Source: Bradyrhizobium iriomotense (GTDB lineage: Bacteria > Pseudomonadota > Alphaproteobacteria > Rhizobiales > Xanthobacteraceae). From it: a stretch of DNA of 64,000 nucleotides. The stretch lies in assembly GCF_018129405.1 (NCBI RefSeq), contig NZ_JAFCLP010000005.1, forward strand, positions 186,001-250,000, in the 5' to 3' direction. Below, piece after piece: positions 1-8,639 of the stretch. Below the pieces are notes generated by a model. That model made no database searches and was not told the origin of the DNA. It saw only the letters and a list, made by a program, of their open reading frames with translations. How positions within the stretch are numbered: position 1 is the stretch's first letter; each line of letters begins with the position of its first letter. The position numbers and the translations under genes were made by a program.

Positions 1-1
1 C

Positions 2-613
2 GACCAGATCGAAGCGTCGAGCGCTGCGAGCCTCGCGTTTCGCCTCGAGCTGCTGCGTGAGCGCGGCCTCGCGCGCAAGTCCGTCATTTCGCAGGAGGCC
101 GAGATTGCGGAGTCCATCACCCAGCTGGCGGACCTGAACGATTTCGGCCAGCAGCTGCGCGACCATCTCGACGACGTCGAGCGGAACTTCGCCGGCGGTC
201 AGGTGCTGGCGCCCGTCGCCGGGATCGTTTCGACCAATCTCGCCAATGTCGGGCAATCGCTCGTGGCGGGCACGGCGATCGCCGAAATCCTCGATCCCAC
301 CGATATCTTCGTCGATTGGTACATTCCGAATGCGCGCCTGGTCGAGCCCAGGATCGGCAATCAGGTCCTCGTGGTGTTCGGCAACCGCCGCATCGCGGGA
401 ACGATCGCGGAGATCCTCCCGGTCTCGGTCGTGTACGCCGCAGGCCGGCAACCGCTGACGCGCGACCGCACGGCTGCCCAGATCGCGCGCATCCGCTTCG
501 TGGCGGACGCCGTTCCGCCCCCGCTGAATTCAACGGTTTACGTTCACATGTACTACACGAGCCTGACCTCCCGATTTGCCGCAGCTTTGGTCCGCCTGCT
601 GGGCCTGCAATAG
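2..613 (+). CDS. HlyD-type membrane fusion protein, 3' part
   Basis: The frame is open from base 2 to the TAG at 611-613, so the N-terminus lies outside the window. The 203 visible residues begin with a helical, coiled-coil-like stretch (about residues 1-65). A barrel-sandwich/lipoyl half motif follows (VLAPVAGIVS at about 69-78), then a beta-rich segment ending in a short hydrophobic tail. This is the order of the C-terminal half of periplasmic adaptor subunits (HlyD/EmrA/YibH type), which link an inner-membrane transporter to an outer-membrane channel. The transporter partner is not visible and would lie to the left. The family assignment is firm; the exported substrate is unknown. Confidence 0.8.
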   Translation, partial: DQIEASSAASLAFRLELLRERGLARKSVISQEAEIAESITQLADLNDFGQQLRDHLDDVERNFAGGQVLAPVAGIVSTNLANVGQSLVAGTAIAEILDPTDIFVDWYIPNARLVEPRIGNQVLVVFGNRRIAGTIAEILPVSVVYAAGRQPLTRDRTAAQIARIRFVADAVPPPLNSTVYVHMYYTSLTSRFAAALVRLLGLQ

Positions 614-644
614 GCTGGGGATGTCCTGTCGAAAGGAAACGAAG

Positions 645-902
645 GTGCAGATCAGCGCGGATGAAACGATGTGTCCGGTCTGCGGAAATCGTCTCGCGTT
701 CGACCGGATCCTGCATCACATGATCTGCGCCTATGTCGGGCCGTCCAGCGATTTCGTCGAGACAGGCGATGGCTATGTCTGTCCAAAATGCCGGCGCAGC
801 ATCACGTCAGGCGATCCGGCTTGCGAAGAGGTCGGCACGAGTGCGCGGTGCAGCGCCTGCGGCAAGGAGACGATCGTATCACCGGTCGCGGGCTCGATCT
901 GA
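645..902 (+). CDS. Small double zinc-ribbon protein, TackOD1-like
   Basis: An 85-aa cysteine-rich protein with three Cys pairs: CPVCG near residue 10, CPKC near 48 and CSAC near 73, plus a conserved-looking LHHMICAYVGP stretch. It resembles the TackOD1-type metal-binding proteins common in Bradyrhizobium, which probably bind zinc; no catalytic residues are seen. I chose the GTG at 645 because AGGAAA lies about 8 bases upstream; an ATG at 621 in the same frame would add 8 residues. The gene lies 31 bases after the HlyD-type gene on the same strand and could be co-transcribed. The molecular role is unknown. Confidence 0.65.
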   Translation: MQISADETMCPVCGNRLAFDRILHHMICAYVGPSSDFVETGDGYVCPKCRRSITSGDPACEEVGTSARCSACGKETIVSPVAGSI

Positions 903-944
903 AACCCTTGCGGCGGGAAGGCGGCATCGTCGAGCGAACGCCGA

Positions 945-1013
945 ATGCTTCAGGTGTCGCTGTTCGTCGTTGCCGGGATCGCGGTCGCCGGCGTGCTCAA
1001 TGCGGCCATCTGA
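945..1013 (+). CDS. Possible 22-aa hydrophobic peptide
   Basis: ATG at 945 opens a 22-codon frame ending in TGA at 1011-1013. Almost the whole peptide is one hydrophobic helix (core LFVVAGIAVAGVL), long enough for a single membrane span. No convincing ribosome-binding site precedes it, and chance could produce such a frame in GC-rich DNA. It is recorded because tiny membrane peptides are often missed. Confidence is low. Confidence 0.2.
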   Translation: MLQVSLFVVAGIAVAGVLNAAI

Positions 1014-1119
1014 CGTTTGAATTGAGGCGTTCAGTCTCGACGGGTTCAAAGATCAATCTCAGCCTTGTGAGTGGCAAGCCCAGGGATGTGGTCCCATATG
1101 AGCTCGCGGAGGACAGCCC

Positions 1120-1329
1120 ATGCAAGACAGCTCCGAGCTCATTCAGACGATGCGCCAGGCACTCGAGACCGTGATGGCGAGCGTGCCGGCCCATCAGTCG
1201 GTCTTCGGCCTGAAAGCGGCCGTTGCCGAATGCATCCTCAAGGCTGCCGCGCATGGTCAGACGTCATATGACGGGCTGGTGGCGTCCGCCTCCGACCAGA
1301 TCCAGACGATTGTCGCGATGCTGACGTAG
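1120..1329 (+). CDS. Hypothetical 69-aa protein
   Basis: A small, mostly helical acidic protein starting [11 protein letters not shown] and ending [14 protein letters not shown] lies 8-9 bases upstream of the ATG, which makes translation likely. No transmembrane segment, metal motif or catalytic signature is visible, and I do not recognise the family. It is the last chromosomal gene before the tRNA that serves as the island attachment site, and its codon use matches the chromosomal genes to its left. Confidence 0.55.
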   Translation: MQDSSELIQTMRQALETVMASVPAHQSVFGLKAAVAECILKAAAHGQTSYDGLVASASDQIQTIVAMLT

Positions 1330-1356
1330 ATGCCGCTGTGACTACGGCGGCAAGAC

Positions 1357-1433
1357 TGGCGCACCCGACACGATTCGAACGTGTGACCTTTGCCTTCGGA
1401 GGGCAACGCTCTATCCAGCTGAGCTACGGGTGC
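1357..1433 (-). tRNA. tRNA-Arg (anticodon CCG)
   Basis: Read on the minus strand, 77 bases fold as a full cloverleaf. The 7-bp acceptor stem pairs GCACCCG with CGGGTGC, with discriminator G and an encoded CCA. The D-arm is AGCTCAGCTGGATAGAGC. The anticodon loop CTCCGAA gives anticodon CCG, decoding CGG as arginine. The T-arm carries GTTCGAATC. It is complete and should be functional. Its 5' half and upstream flank are duplicated at 31268-31350, and its 3' half is repeated in inverted orientation at 1497-1534, so it has served as an integration target. Confidence 0.95.
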
Positions 1434-1477
1434 TAGTCGGGTTCATTTAGCCGATTGGCGAGGGGTGGGCAACCGCT
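1394..1477. repeat. Left island attachment-type direct repeat
   Basis: These 84 bases cover the 5' half of tRNA-Arg from the anticodon loop outward, plus about 44 bases of its upstream flank. They recur at 31268-31350 in the same orientation with one single-base indel and a few mismatches. Direct repeats that split a tRNA gene are the usual trace of site-specific integration, so I read this as the left end of the island. The first 22 bases are also present, with two mismatches, at 25912-25933. Confidence 0.75.
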
Positions 1478-1496
1478 TCCCGGGAAAGCCTCCTTC

Positions 1497-1534
1497 GGCA
1501 AAGGTCACACGTTCGAATCGTGTCGGGTGCGCCA
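1497..1534 (+). repeat. Inverted copy of the tRNA-Arg 3' half
   Basis: These 38 bases are identical to the 3' half of the tRNA gene (bases 1357-1394), including its T-arm, acceptor strand and CCA, but lie on the opposite strand. The match stops abruptly inside the anticodon stem. No 5' half precedes it, so it is not a functional tRNA. It is probably the footprint of a second integration or of an inversion through the attachment core. Confidence 0.8.
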
Positions 1535-1966
1535 GCCCTATTTCGATAGTGCCGCGGCTGTGGCGACAACCAATAATTGCTTTTTTGACTTGGAGCTATT
1601 TAAAAGGGAATATGCTGGTCGGACAGCGATTATGCCGTGGCTTCACGTCATCGGATCCGGACCACTGAGTTTGTTTTCGGCCGCGGAGTTGGCGGTTCAA
1701 TACTTTGAACCGGAACTAGTGCAAAGGACCGTTTATAAACGTCAAATCATTCTTTGCGAAGTGTCCGGCCCCGCGGTTTCCCTAGTCCGGAATGAAATTA
1801 CCTGGCTCAGAACGCTTGACCGCGCTTCTGCCGGTTAGCTTCGCGATCTGCTCCGCGCCGCGCCCCGCTCTCTCATTGGGACGATCGCAAGCGGAGGTGC
1901 TTCGGTCTTGCAAATCAGTGCCGCGCGATTCATGGTCGGCCGCCAACAACAGTGGGGCTTGGTCGA
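1535..1966. other. Intergenic, no supported gene
   Basis: This AT-richer stretch lies between the inverted tRNA fragment and the methyltransferase gene. Open frames cross it in several phases, but none has a ribosome-binding site or a recognisable protein. It probably holds the promoter for the restriction-modification genes. I see no clear promoter motif. Confidence 0.4.
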
Positions 1967-3931
1967 ATGCGAGCAACGGCAGAGCGTGTGCCGGAAAACA
2001 AGGTCGTCGATTTTATTGACGGAAAGACACTACGGAACCGGACCCCAGAGGAGTATGTAAGACAAAATATCGCTCGGAGCCTTGTCCACGAGTATCGCTA
2101 CCCTCGTGCTGAGATTGGCGTGGGCGTCACCATCCAGATGGGATCCGGGAAGAAGCAGGTAGATATCGCTATCTATGCTGAAGGTAAGCCTCACTTTCAA
2201 GAGCACATCATTGGCATTATCGAGTGCAAGCGAGAAGGCACCCCCGCCGAAGACAACAAGAACGGGGTAGCCCAACTCAAATCATATATGGCTGCGTGCC
2301 CCAATTGCCGATTTGGGCTTTGGACGAACGGTAGCGCACAACGCCTATGCTTTGCCCGAACCGACGTTAAGGGGGCTGTTGCTTTTGATCCTGTCGTCGA
2401 TATTCCCACGAAAGGCGAGAAGAAGCTTGATGCTGGCGCGCCCGATCGGAGACTTCTTCGGCCCGCGACTGCAGACAATCTTCTTTTCGCATTTAGGCGT
2501 TGCCACAACTACATTGCTGGCAACACAGGATTGCAGAAGCCCGAAGCATTCTGGGAACTTCTAAAGGTAATCTTCTGCAAAGCAGAGGACGAACGTAGCG
2601 GCAAAGCGCTCGAGTTCTACGTAACTTCGGCCGAGCAAAAAACGACCCCCGGTCAACTCAAGTGCAAGGCTCGAATAGACGGGCTCTTCGGCCACGTCAA
2701 AAAGGACTTTCCAACTATCTTTCCAGAAAAGGAGGATATCTCTCTTCCGAAGGAAGTCCTCGCCTACACCGTTGCACAGCTTCAGCCCTACTCGCTGCTT
2801 GAATCAGCCGTCGACGTTAAGGGAATCGCTTACGAGGAGATTGTTGGCGCGAACCTAAGAGGCGACCGAGGCGAGTTTTTTACTCCGAGAAACGCTTGCC
2901 GTATGGCAGTAGCTATGCTCGACCCGAAGCCTGGCCTTAGAATTCTCGATCCATGCTGCGGAACGGGCGGTTTCTTGATCACCGCCATGAACTCAATACT
3001 CGAAAAGTTCTCAGATCAGCGGACGTCGCTCCACCGCGACCCTAAAAATCCACGCCCCGTTGAACTCCAGGAAGATTTCCGAGCTCGGAACAAGTTGCTT
3101 GCCGAGACGATTTCGGGACTGGATATCAATCCGGCCTTGGTCCGCGCGGCAAAAATGAACATGGTCATGAACAACGACGGATCGGGTGGGCTAGCACAAG
3201 CGAACTCTCTTGCCGATCCAGCAACTTGGAGCAAAGAGGCGCGTCAGACGGCGCCTCTTGGAAGTTTCGACCTAGTCGTGACCAATCCCCCCTTCGGGAC
3301 GAATATCAAAATTGATGCTCCTGAAGTGCTTCGACAGTATGATCTAGCCGCCGCCTGGGACTATTCGGAAGAAACCAACACTTGGACTCAAAGAACGAAC
3401 GCAAATGGCGACGTAGTTCTCCAAACCAGCCAACCCCCCGAAATACTTTTTATCGAGAGATGTATTCAGTTCCTGAAGCCGGGAACGGGCGTAATGGCGA
3501 TGGTGATACCAAATGGAATTCTGAACAACGTTTCGCTAGCGTATGTCCGGCAGTGGATCCTCGATCACACACAAGTCATCGCAGTGGTCGACATGCAAAG
3601 AGACCTTTTCCAGCCACGAAACGACACCCAAACCAGCATGGTCATTCTGAGGCGCCTTTCCGAGGAGGAAATTGGCCGCATGCCCGACTATCCCATTTTC
3701 TTTGCGGTCACAAAGAAGGTAGGTCACGACAAAAGGGGAAATACAGTCTGGTTGCGAGATGACACTGGCAACGACATCCTTGCCGAGCGAAAAAGCCGCG
3801 TGAAGGTGTTCGTGGATGGAGAGCTAGTTGAGCGCGAGATCGTCGAGAAGGTCCCTGTGGTCGACGACGACCTACCCAATATTCCGGCCGTATTCAAAAG
3901 CTGGGCAAAGAAACATCACATTGGATTGTGA
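1967..3931 (+). CDS. Nuclease-methyltransferase fusion subunit, BcgI/type I-like
   Basis: A 654-aa protein. The N-terminus (about residues 10-150) resembles the HSDR_N nuclease domain: an acidic residue in VDIAIY (about D66) and the ECK motif (about 86-88), followed by a Gln-containing helix, which together form a PD-(D/E)XK core. The C-terminal half is an N6-adenine methyltransferase of HsdM type, with the SAM motif DPCCGTGGF near 328 and catalytic NPPF near 440. Nuclease and methylase in one chain beside a separate specificity subunit recalls BcgI-like type IIB enzymes and would explain the missing HsdR. Start: ATG 1967; GTG 1952 is possible. The specificity gene begins 3 bases downstream. 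The domain reading is confident; the cleavage mode is inferred. Confidence 0.85.
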   Translation: MRATAERVPENKVVDFIDGKTLRNRTPEEYVRQNIARSLVHEYRYPRAEIGVGVTIQMGSGKKQVDIAIYAEGKPHFQEHIIGIIECKREGTPAEDNKNGVAQLKSYMAACPNCRFGLWTNGSAQRLCFARTDVKGAVAFDPVVDIPTKGEKKLDAGAPDRRLLRPATADNLLFAFRRCHNYIAGNTGLQKPEAFWELLKVIFCKAEDERSGKALEFYVTSAEQKTTPGQLKCKARIDGLFGHVKKDFPTIFPEKEDISLPKEVLAYTVAQLQPYSLLESAVDVKGIAYEEIVGANLRGDRGEFFTPRNACRMAVAMLDPKPGLRILDPCCGTGGFLITAMNSILEKFSDQRTSLHRDPKNPRPVELQEDFRARNKLLAETISGLDINPALVRAAKMNMVMNNDGSGGLAQANSLADPATWSKEARQTAPLGSFDLVVTNPPFGTNIKIDAPEVLRQYDLAAAWDYSEETNTWTQRTNANGDVVLQTSQPPEILFIERCIQFLKPGTGVMAMVIPNGILNNVSLAYVRQWILDHTQVIAVVDMQRDLFQPRNDTQTSMVILRRLSEEEIGRMPDYPIFFAVTKKVGHDKRGNTVWLRDDTGNDILAERKSRVKVFVDGELVEREIVEKVPVVDDDLPNIPAVFKSWAKKHHIGL

Positions 3932-3934
3932 CGT

Positions 3935-5335
3935 ATGAGCGAACTTGGGCGCGCAATCGAGTTCCGGTCAGTTTCCGTGCGGTCGGTTGGCGGAAAGTCC
4001 TTCCGTCTGGACGCTTCATTTTACCGCGGCGACTTCGCTAACGCTTCGAAGCGTCTCATCAGCACAGGCCTAGCAACACGGAAGATCGCCGATATTGCCA
4101 GGGCGTTCGTGCCAGGTCGAACCAGGCTAGTCACAACCAAAAGCGCTGCGGCTGGTGCCCCTTATTTGCGCGCACACGATGCCTTTGACATTCGCCCCCG
4201 GACTAGCCGCTTCGTATCGAAGGGCAGAACGAAAAATTATGATGAGCTCCTTCTTGAAGAGGGGATGATTCTCACGCCCTCCTCTGGGCGCAACCTGGGG
4301 CCAATGGCCTATGTGGGCCGCTATCTTTCTGGCTTCGCAATGACGGACATCATGCGAATAGTGCCGGAGTCGCGGAGCACAGGCTTCTATCTCCTCGCCT
4401 ATCTTCTGACACCGACCGCGCAAACTTTGATCAGGCGCGGCCGCTCGGGGACCACCGTTGATCATCTTTCGCCGAACGAAGTGTTGGACCTTCACATACC
4501 TTGGCTTGAAGATGACGTCCGCGAGTCACTGGCCAGCGATATGATGCAGGCAGAGCAAATGATCAACGAGGGAAGGTCTGGCCTCGACGAGGCCGCCACG
4601 TTGCTCCACGAAAAAGCAGGCATGGAATATCAGCCACCCAACGGCAAATACTTGTCCAGAGACTGCGGAGATGCATTCTCTCTATCTTCTAGATATGTCG
4701 GGACACGGTTGGACGCAGCAAGCTTCGACCCAAGCGTGAGAAAAGCCGCGGAGTTCATCAAAAACAGCGGCGGCGCGACTTTGGGCGATGTAGCAGAACT
4801 GAAGACACTGGATCGCTATATTAGATACTACGTCGAAGCGCCAAACGGCCGCCCAGTGCTCTCAGGCCGTCAAATGCTTCAAGCTCGTCCAGTGAATCTG
4901 AAGCATATTAGCGACCGGTCGTTCAAGGATCCAACCAAGTTTGTGTTGAAAGCGGGATCCACGATTTTTACATGCGACGGGCGCAGCGAGGAAGCTCTCG
5001 GCGAACCAGCTTACGTCATGCCCATTTGGGACGGCTGGATGGCGAGCGAGCATGTCATGCGAGTTGAGCCAAAAGCTATTGGCCCGGGTTATCTCTACTT
5101 GTGCCTTTCTTCGCCGTGGGTTCAACGGCAATTAAAGGCACGCGCGACTGGAAGCGTTATTGACGCTCTAGAACCTGAAGAAATCGAGCAAGTCGTCTTA
5201 CCAATGCTCGCCGAAAACGAGCGCAAGAAATTGGATGAAGAGGCGGTGCGATGCTGGACATTGATTTCGGATGGAGTTTCTCTCTCTAAAGAGACTGCTA
5301 GTCGTTTTGAGCATCTTCTTCACCCGACCAATTGA
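3935..5335 (+). CDS. Restriction-modification specificity (S) subunit
   Basis: This 466-aa protein starts 3 bases after the methyltransferase stop and has two similar halves. Each half has a variable region followed by a helical spacer: TGSVIDALEPEEIEQVVLPML near the C-terminus mirrors a TTVDHLSPNEVLDLHIP-type stretch in the first half. That is the hallmark of HsdS-type subunits with two target-recognition domains. It should bind a bipartite DNA site and direct the fusion enzyme encoded upstream to it. The recognition sequence cannot be read from the protein. Codon use is island-like. Confidence 0.85.
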   Translation: MSELGRAIEFRSVSVRSVGGKSFRLDASFYRGDFANASKRLISTGLATRKIADIARAFVPGRTRLVTTKSAAAGAPYLRAHDAFDIRPRTSRFVSKGRTKNYDELLLEEGMILTPSSGRNLGPMAYVGRYLSGFAMTDIMRIVPESRSTGFYLLAYLLTPTAQTLIRRGRSGTTVDHLSPNEVLDLHIPWLEDDVRESLASDMMQAEQMINEGRSGLDEAATLLHEKAGMEYQPPNGKYLSRDCGDAFSLSSRYVGTRLDAASFDPSVRKAAEFIKNSGGATLGDVAELKTLDRYIRYYVEAPNGRPVLSGRQMLQARPVNLKHISDRSFKDPTKFVLKAGSTIFTCDGRSEEALGEPAYVMPIWDGWMASEHVMRVEPKAIGPGYLYLCLSSPWVQRQLKARATGSVIDALEPEEIEQVVLPMLAENERKKLDEEAVRCWTLISDGVSLSKETASRFEHLLHPTN

Positions 5336-5376
5336 TGTCGTCCATTGATGACACGAGTTTGCGTTGCCTATGATCA

Positions 5377-5820
5377 CTAGGCCAAGCCGACCGACACGCC
5401 CCAGCTAAACACTGGCCAGGCGCCGTTGGCTCCATCCTCGACGGTAAAATGAAGATCCCTCAAGCGTTTCGCCTCTAGCATCCTTAGCATGTCCGAAAAT
5501 TGCCCACGCGTGACCTGAAGGGAGAGGTGAAGAGAAGGAAGGTGCTCGACCTTGAACAGGAGACCAGCGTCCGGGAACTCCGTTTTCATGGGAGTCGGCG
5601 CCATAACCATAATTACGCCGGGCCAGGTGAAGCGCACCTCCGGCGTCGCGAAGGCCGCGGGCATAATCGCGTAGGTGAATTCGACGGACCGCCGCGGCGG
5701 GCCGGGCTGAACGACCTGTCCAAAGTTAACGGTGCAGCCTCCAAGGATTTCACCTCGCCAGTCGCCGGGCTTTACCTCAGGAATTTTGAATGTGGGCTCT
5801 TTCTTTGCATCGTGTGACAC
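5377..5820 (-). CDS. Hypothetical 147-aa protein
   Basis: A minus-strand gene convergent with the specificity subunit. I chose GTG 5820 because GAGAGG lies about 9 bases upstream; a TTG at 5859 would add 13 residues and has no comparable site. The protein is beta-rich and proline-rich (for example VEFTYAIMPAAF, FTWPGVIMVMAP), without membrane segments or a known motif. It lies between the RM genes and the RloC-like ATPase gene, about 195 bases from the end of the latter. It could be an accessory or immunity factor of that system, but nothing in the sequence proves a function. Confidence 0.5.
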   Translation of the reverse strand: MSHDAKKEPTFKIPEVKPGDWRGEILGGCTVNFGQVVQPGPPRRSVEFTYAIMPAAFATPEVRFTWPGVIMVMAPTPMKTEFPDAGLLFKVEHLPSLHLSLQVTRGQFSDMLRMLEAKRLRDLHFTVEDGANGAWPVFSWGVSVGLA

Positions 5821-6015
5821 GGTAGCGCCCTCTCTATCTCTTGCAGCACGCACGAACAAAGCGAGCCGCAGATCTGGTGAACACGTCGCCGATTACACGA
5901 AGCTGATGCGAACATTTCAGCCGAATGAAGTGCAGCCGCACAAAGCCCAGGCCGCAAGGAATTCAGACTCAACGTCGCCGCTAAGCGACAGCAGGGAGAT
6001 CCCTAGCGCCAAAGA

Positions 6016-8625
6016 TCAGTTGTCGCGGCTCACCTTCGCTCGCCGGATTAGATCTTTTGCTCGGCGGATTAAGTCTTCAAGTTTGGCCGGTGTTGGCGGC
6101 ACCTGGGCGCCATCCTCTGTGTGGCTGTGCCCCTCCATCATCGCCGAACAAGCCTCGAATAGCTCGACAAGATCATCCACTAAAGAATTGTCCCAAGCGA
6201 CACGCTTCAGTGCTGTAACCATGACGCGGTCCGTCCACCGCCTCACGACTTCCTTGAACAAGTATTGGGGAACGATCTCTTCGACTGTTCTTCTTAGCTG
6301 GCCGGCGCCTTGGCGAACAAGACGCTCTTGCGCGGATCCGATGCTGACTTTCGCCTTTGCAAGTGAATCCTCTGCGAACCCAGTATTCCGATACTGCGGC
6401 GTCGTCGTCGGACCGTCGTTCAGGCTGACCATGCCAGGAAGGTTTTGGTCTCCGGACCGCTGCATCCAATGAGTGGTGATTTTCTCTTCCAGCCGATCGG
6501 ATGCGTCGCAAAGCTTAGCGAAGAAAACCATGTCGTGCGTGAAAACTACGACCTGACGGCGCTTAGCCTCATGGACTAATCGGACGGCAATCTTTTCCTT
6601 CCTGTCGTGATCCAACGACGTCACGGGATCATCCAGAATGATGCCTACATTGTCCGCGTTGAGCTGGACCTCCGTAAGAAAGTCCGCCAATGCCACGGCT
6701 CTTTGCTCCCCCTCGCTGAGAATTTGGTCAGGAGATCGATTCTGAATGAGCAGCGATCGAACCGTCTGGCCCTTTCGTCCTTGCGTCCGAAACTCTATGG
6801 AAAATGAGCAAGACAACGCTTCACATTCCGCCGCCAGCATATTCCTGTATTGCTCCGCTATGACCGTCGCGAAAAGTGCTTGCTCCTTCTCCGTCAAATG
6901 CCTTGGATTGAGATAGCGCCTAGCAATATCGGCCGACGCAACCCACTTCGCGTCCACGACGAAAGCAACAATCTCAGCCAAGCATTTTGAAAGAATCTCG
7001 CGGTGACGAAGTCCTAACAGCTCATCTTCGGCTGCTCTGATTGCCGACGACCGGTCTTTCTCCTGCAAAAGGTCGAGATCCCGGTCAACACGCGCAATTA
7101 TATCATCCAACGTTGCATCGAAGTCAGCTACGGCAAAATTACCTTGCGCGCCCTCACCATCAAGAGCCGACACAGCAGAGTCGCGCAACTCTTCGACCGC
7201 ATCCAGAGTTTCCACGATGGCATGCAATACGACGGGATAATTCTCGTCTAGAAAGCTTTGGACTAAGCTGCCTGTCTCCACCGGAGAAAGATGCAACGCG
7301 AGCAGCCGCGCACGGCGCTCTGAGATCAGTTTATTGGCAACGGTTAGCCTACGAAGAGCTTCTCCAGCGGCGAATTCCCGATAAGAAACGAAACGAGCTA
7401 TTGCGTCGCTCGCAAGTGGCTGATGGCAAAGGATGCAGACGTCGCCCTCGCTGGGATAGTGGCTGTGCTGGAGATCGACGAACGCATCTGATGCCCGGAT
7501 TAGCTTTTCCCACTCTGGAGAGCCTATCGCGGCTATGCTCGGATGCGCAAAAGTATCGACGCTGAGCTGTGCCAGCGCTTTCCCGGCCACTAATGCCTCG
7601 CGAAGAAGACCAACATCATTAGACAACTCCTGCTCTGATAGCGCGTTACGCGTTTCTGCGAGTCGCTCTTTAAGAATTACCAGCTGGGGGCGCACTTCAG
7701 CTAGCCGTCGGATTGTTCCCCCGGATGAATTCCCCCGCAACTGATCGACAAACATTTGGAGTTGATCTAACCGCGCTCGCTCGCTGGGTCCAAACGAGCC
7801 GAGCGCCCTTAGCTCTTCCAAATTGGTGTGTCTGCCAAGAGTTGAGATCATAGCCGAGGAGGCCGTCTTGCCACCGTCAAAGGCAAGAAGGTAGTTGTTC
7901 TTGTTGCTCCGTCGCTCGATATCGGCAGCTAACATGGACTGGAGAACAGCGTAGCTCCGTGCCATTTCGGCAAAGACGTCAAATCCAGTCGGAACGAAAC
8001 CCAGGGGGCCGGTCTCCGTAAGGTGCCGATCCGCCACGGCACTGTCGAACACGACGAAGCCGCGCTTCAGAATGGGGTGCTCACTGCTGTTATCGAAAGT
8101 TAGCGATAATGGCGTTCCGTCTTCATTGACGAGCTCTATGATTGCCGAGGGAAAGGATGGAGCGGCTTCGTCAAAAACGTCGGGATAGATAGGATGCTGC
8201 TTGCGGCTGAAACAAGCATTCGAGAGAATGCGCGCGAATCCGCTCTTCCCGACACCATTGCCGCCATAGACTACCGTCAGACCATCCGAAAATGTAAGTT
8301 CGGAAGAAGACGGTAGCCTGTTAATGCCAGAGGGGGAATGGATAGCCCGAAGTCGTGCCCTTCCTCTTGACCCGGCGTCGCGCCCTGTCACCGACGTGGG
8401 GATTTCCGGGTAGGGCTCTGGATGAGGAGCAAGATCATGCTCAGCCAGAAACAGAGAGTATGCTTGCTCCAAAATCGGTTCGGGAATAACGCCCGATCTA
8501 ACGGCCGCCGCGAGCAGAACTTTCTGCCAAGCTGAGAACGTCTCTGACCAAGCTTCCAGCTCTTCCCAGATCGATGGAGCCCGAGGAATTTCTTCTGATG
8601 ATCTCACGTTTCTGACTAATCCCAA
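6016..8625 (-). CDS. RloC-like zinc-hook ABC/SMC-type ATPase, possible anticodon nuclease
   Basis: An 869-aa protein with a split ABC ATPase of the AAA_13/RloC/PrrC class. Walker A GGNGVGKSG is at 121-129, signature LSEGEQ at 636-641, Walker B IILDDP near 662-667 with a SLDH D-loop, and an H-loop His near 697. Helical stretches between the halves carry a CxxC pair (C397, C400) like the RloC/Rad50 zinc hook. The C-terminal region has R-x3-E pairs (R778/R779 with E782/E783) and later histidines (833, 835), which could form the Arg-Glu-His triad of PrrC-type anticodon nucleases; this part is inference. RloC and PrrC are known companions of RM loci, which fits its place here. A bacterial stress ATPase lacking nuclease activity is the alternative. 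Confidence 0.75.
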   Translation of the reverse strand: MGLVRNVRSSEEIPRAPSIWEELEAWSETFSAWQKVLLAAAVRSGVIPEPILEQAYSLFLAEHDLAPHPEPYPEIPTSVTGRDAGSRGRARLRAIHSPSGINRLPSSSELTFSDGLTVVYGGNGVGKSGFARILSNACFSRKQHPIYPDVFDEAAPSFPSAIIELVNEDGTPLSLTFDNSSEHPILKRGFVVFDSAVADRHLTETGPLGFVPTGFDVFAEMARSYAVLQSMLAADIERRSNKNNYLLAFDGGKTASSAMISTLGRHTNLEELRALGSFGPSERARLDQLQMFVDQLRGNSSGGTIRRLAEVRPQLVILKERLAETRNALSEQELSNDVGLLREALVAGKALAQLSVDTFAHPSIAAIGSPEWEKLIRASDAFVDLQHSHYPSEGDVCILCHQPLASDAIARFVSYREFAAGEALRRLTVANKLISERRARLLALHLSPVETGSLVQSFLDENYPVVLHAIVETLDAVEELRDSAVSALDGEGAQGNFAVADFDATLDDIIARVDRDLDLLQEKDRSSAIRAAEDELLGLRHREILSKCLAEIVAFVVDAKWVASADIARRYLNPRHLTEKEQALFATVIAEQYRNMLAAECEALSCSFSIEFRTQGRKGQTVRSLLIQNRSPDQILSEGEQRAVALADFLTEVQLNADNVGIILDDPVTSLDHDRKEKIAVRLVHEAKRRQVVVFTHDMVFFAKLCDASDRLEEKITTHWMQRSGDQNLPGMVSLNDGPTTTPQYRNTGFAEDSLAKAKVSIGSAQERLVRQGAGQLRRTVEEIVPQYLFKEVVRRWTDRVMVTALKRVAWDNSLVDDLVELFEACSAMMEGHSHTEDGAQVPPTPAKLEDLIRRAKDLIRRAKVSRDN

Positions 8626-8639
8626 TAAGCAGCTCCAGC

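Noticed and set aside
1455-1838. 127-codon frame starting in the tRNA flank
   Set aside because: It runs through the inverted tRNA fragment, has no ribosome-binding site and its product resembles no protein.
1967-5335. Type I RM locus broken by loss of hsdR
   Set aside because: The methyltransferase subunit itself carries an HSDR_N-like nuclease domain, so a complete fused enzyme explains the missing gene better than decay.
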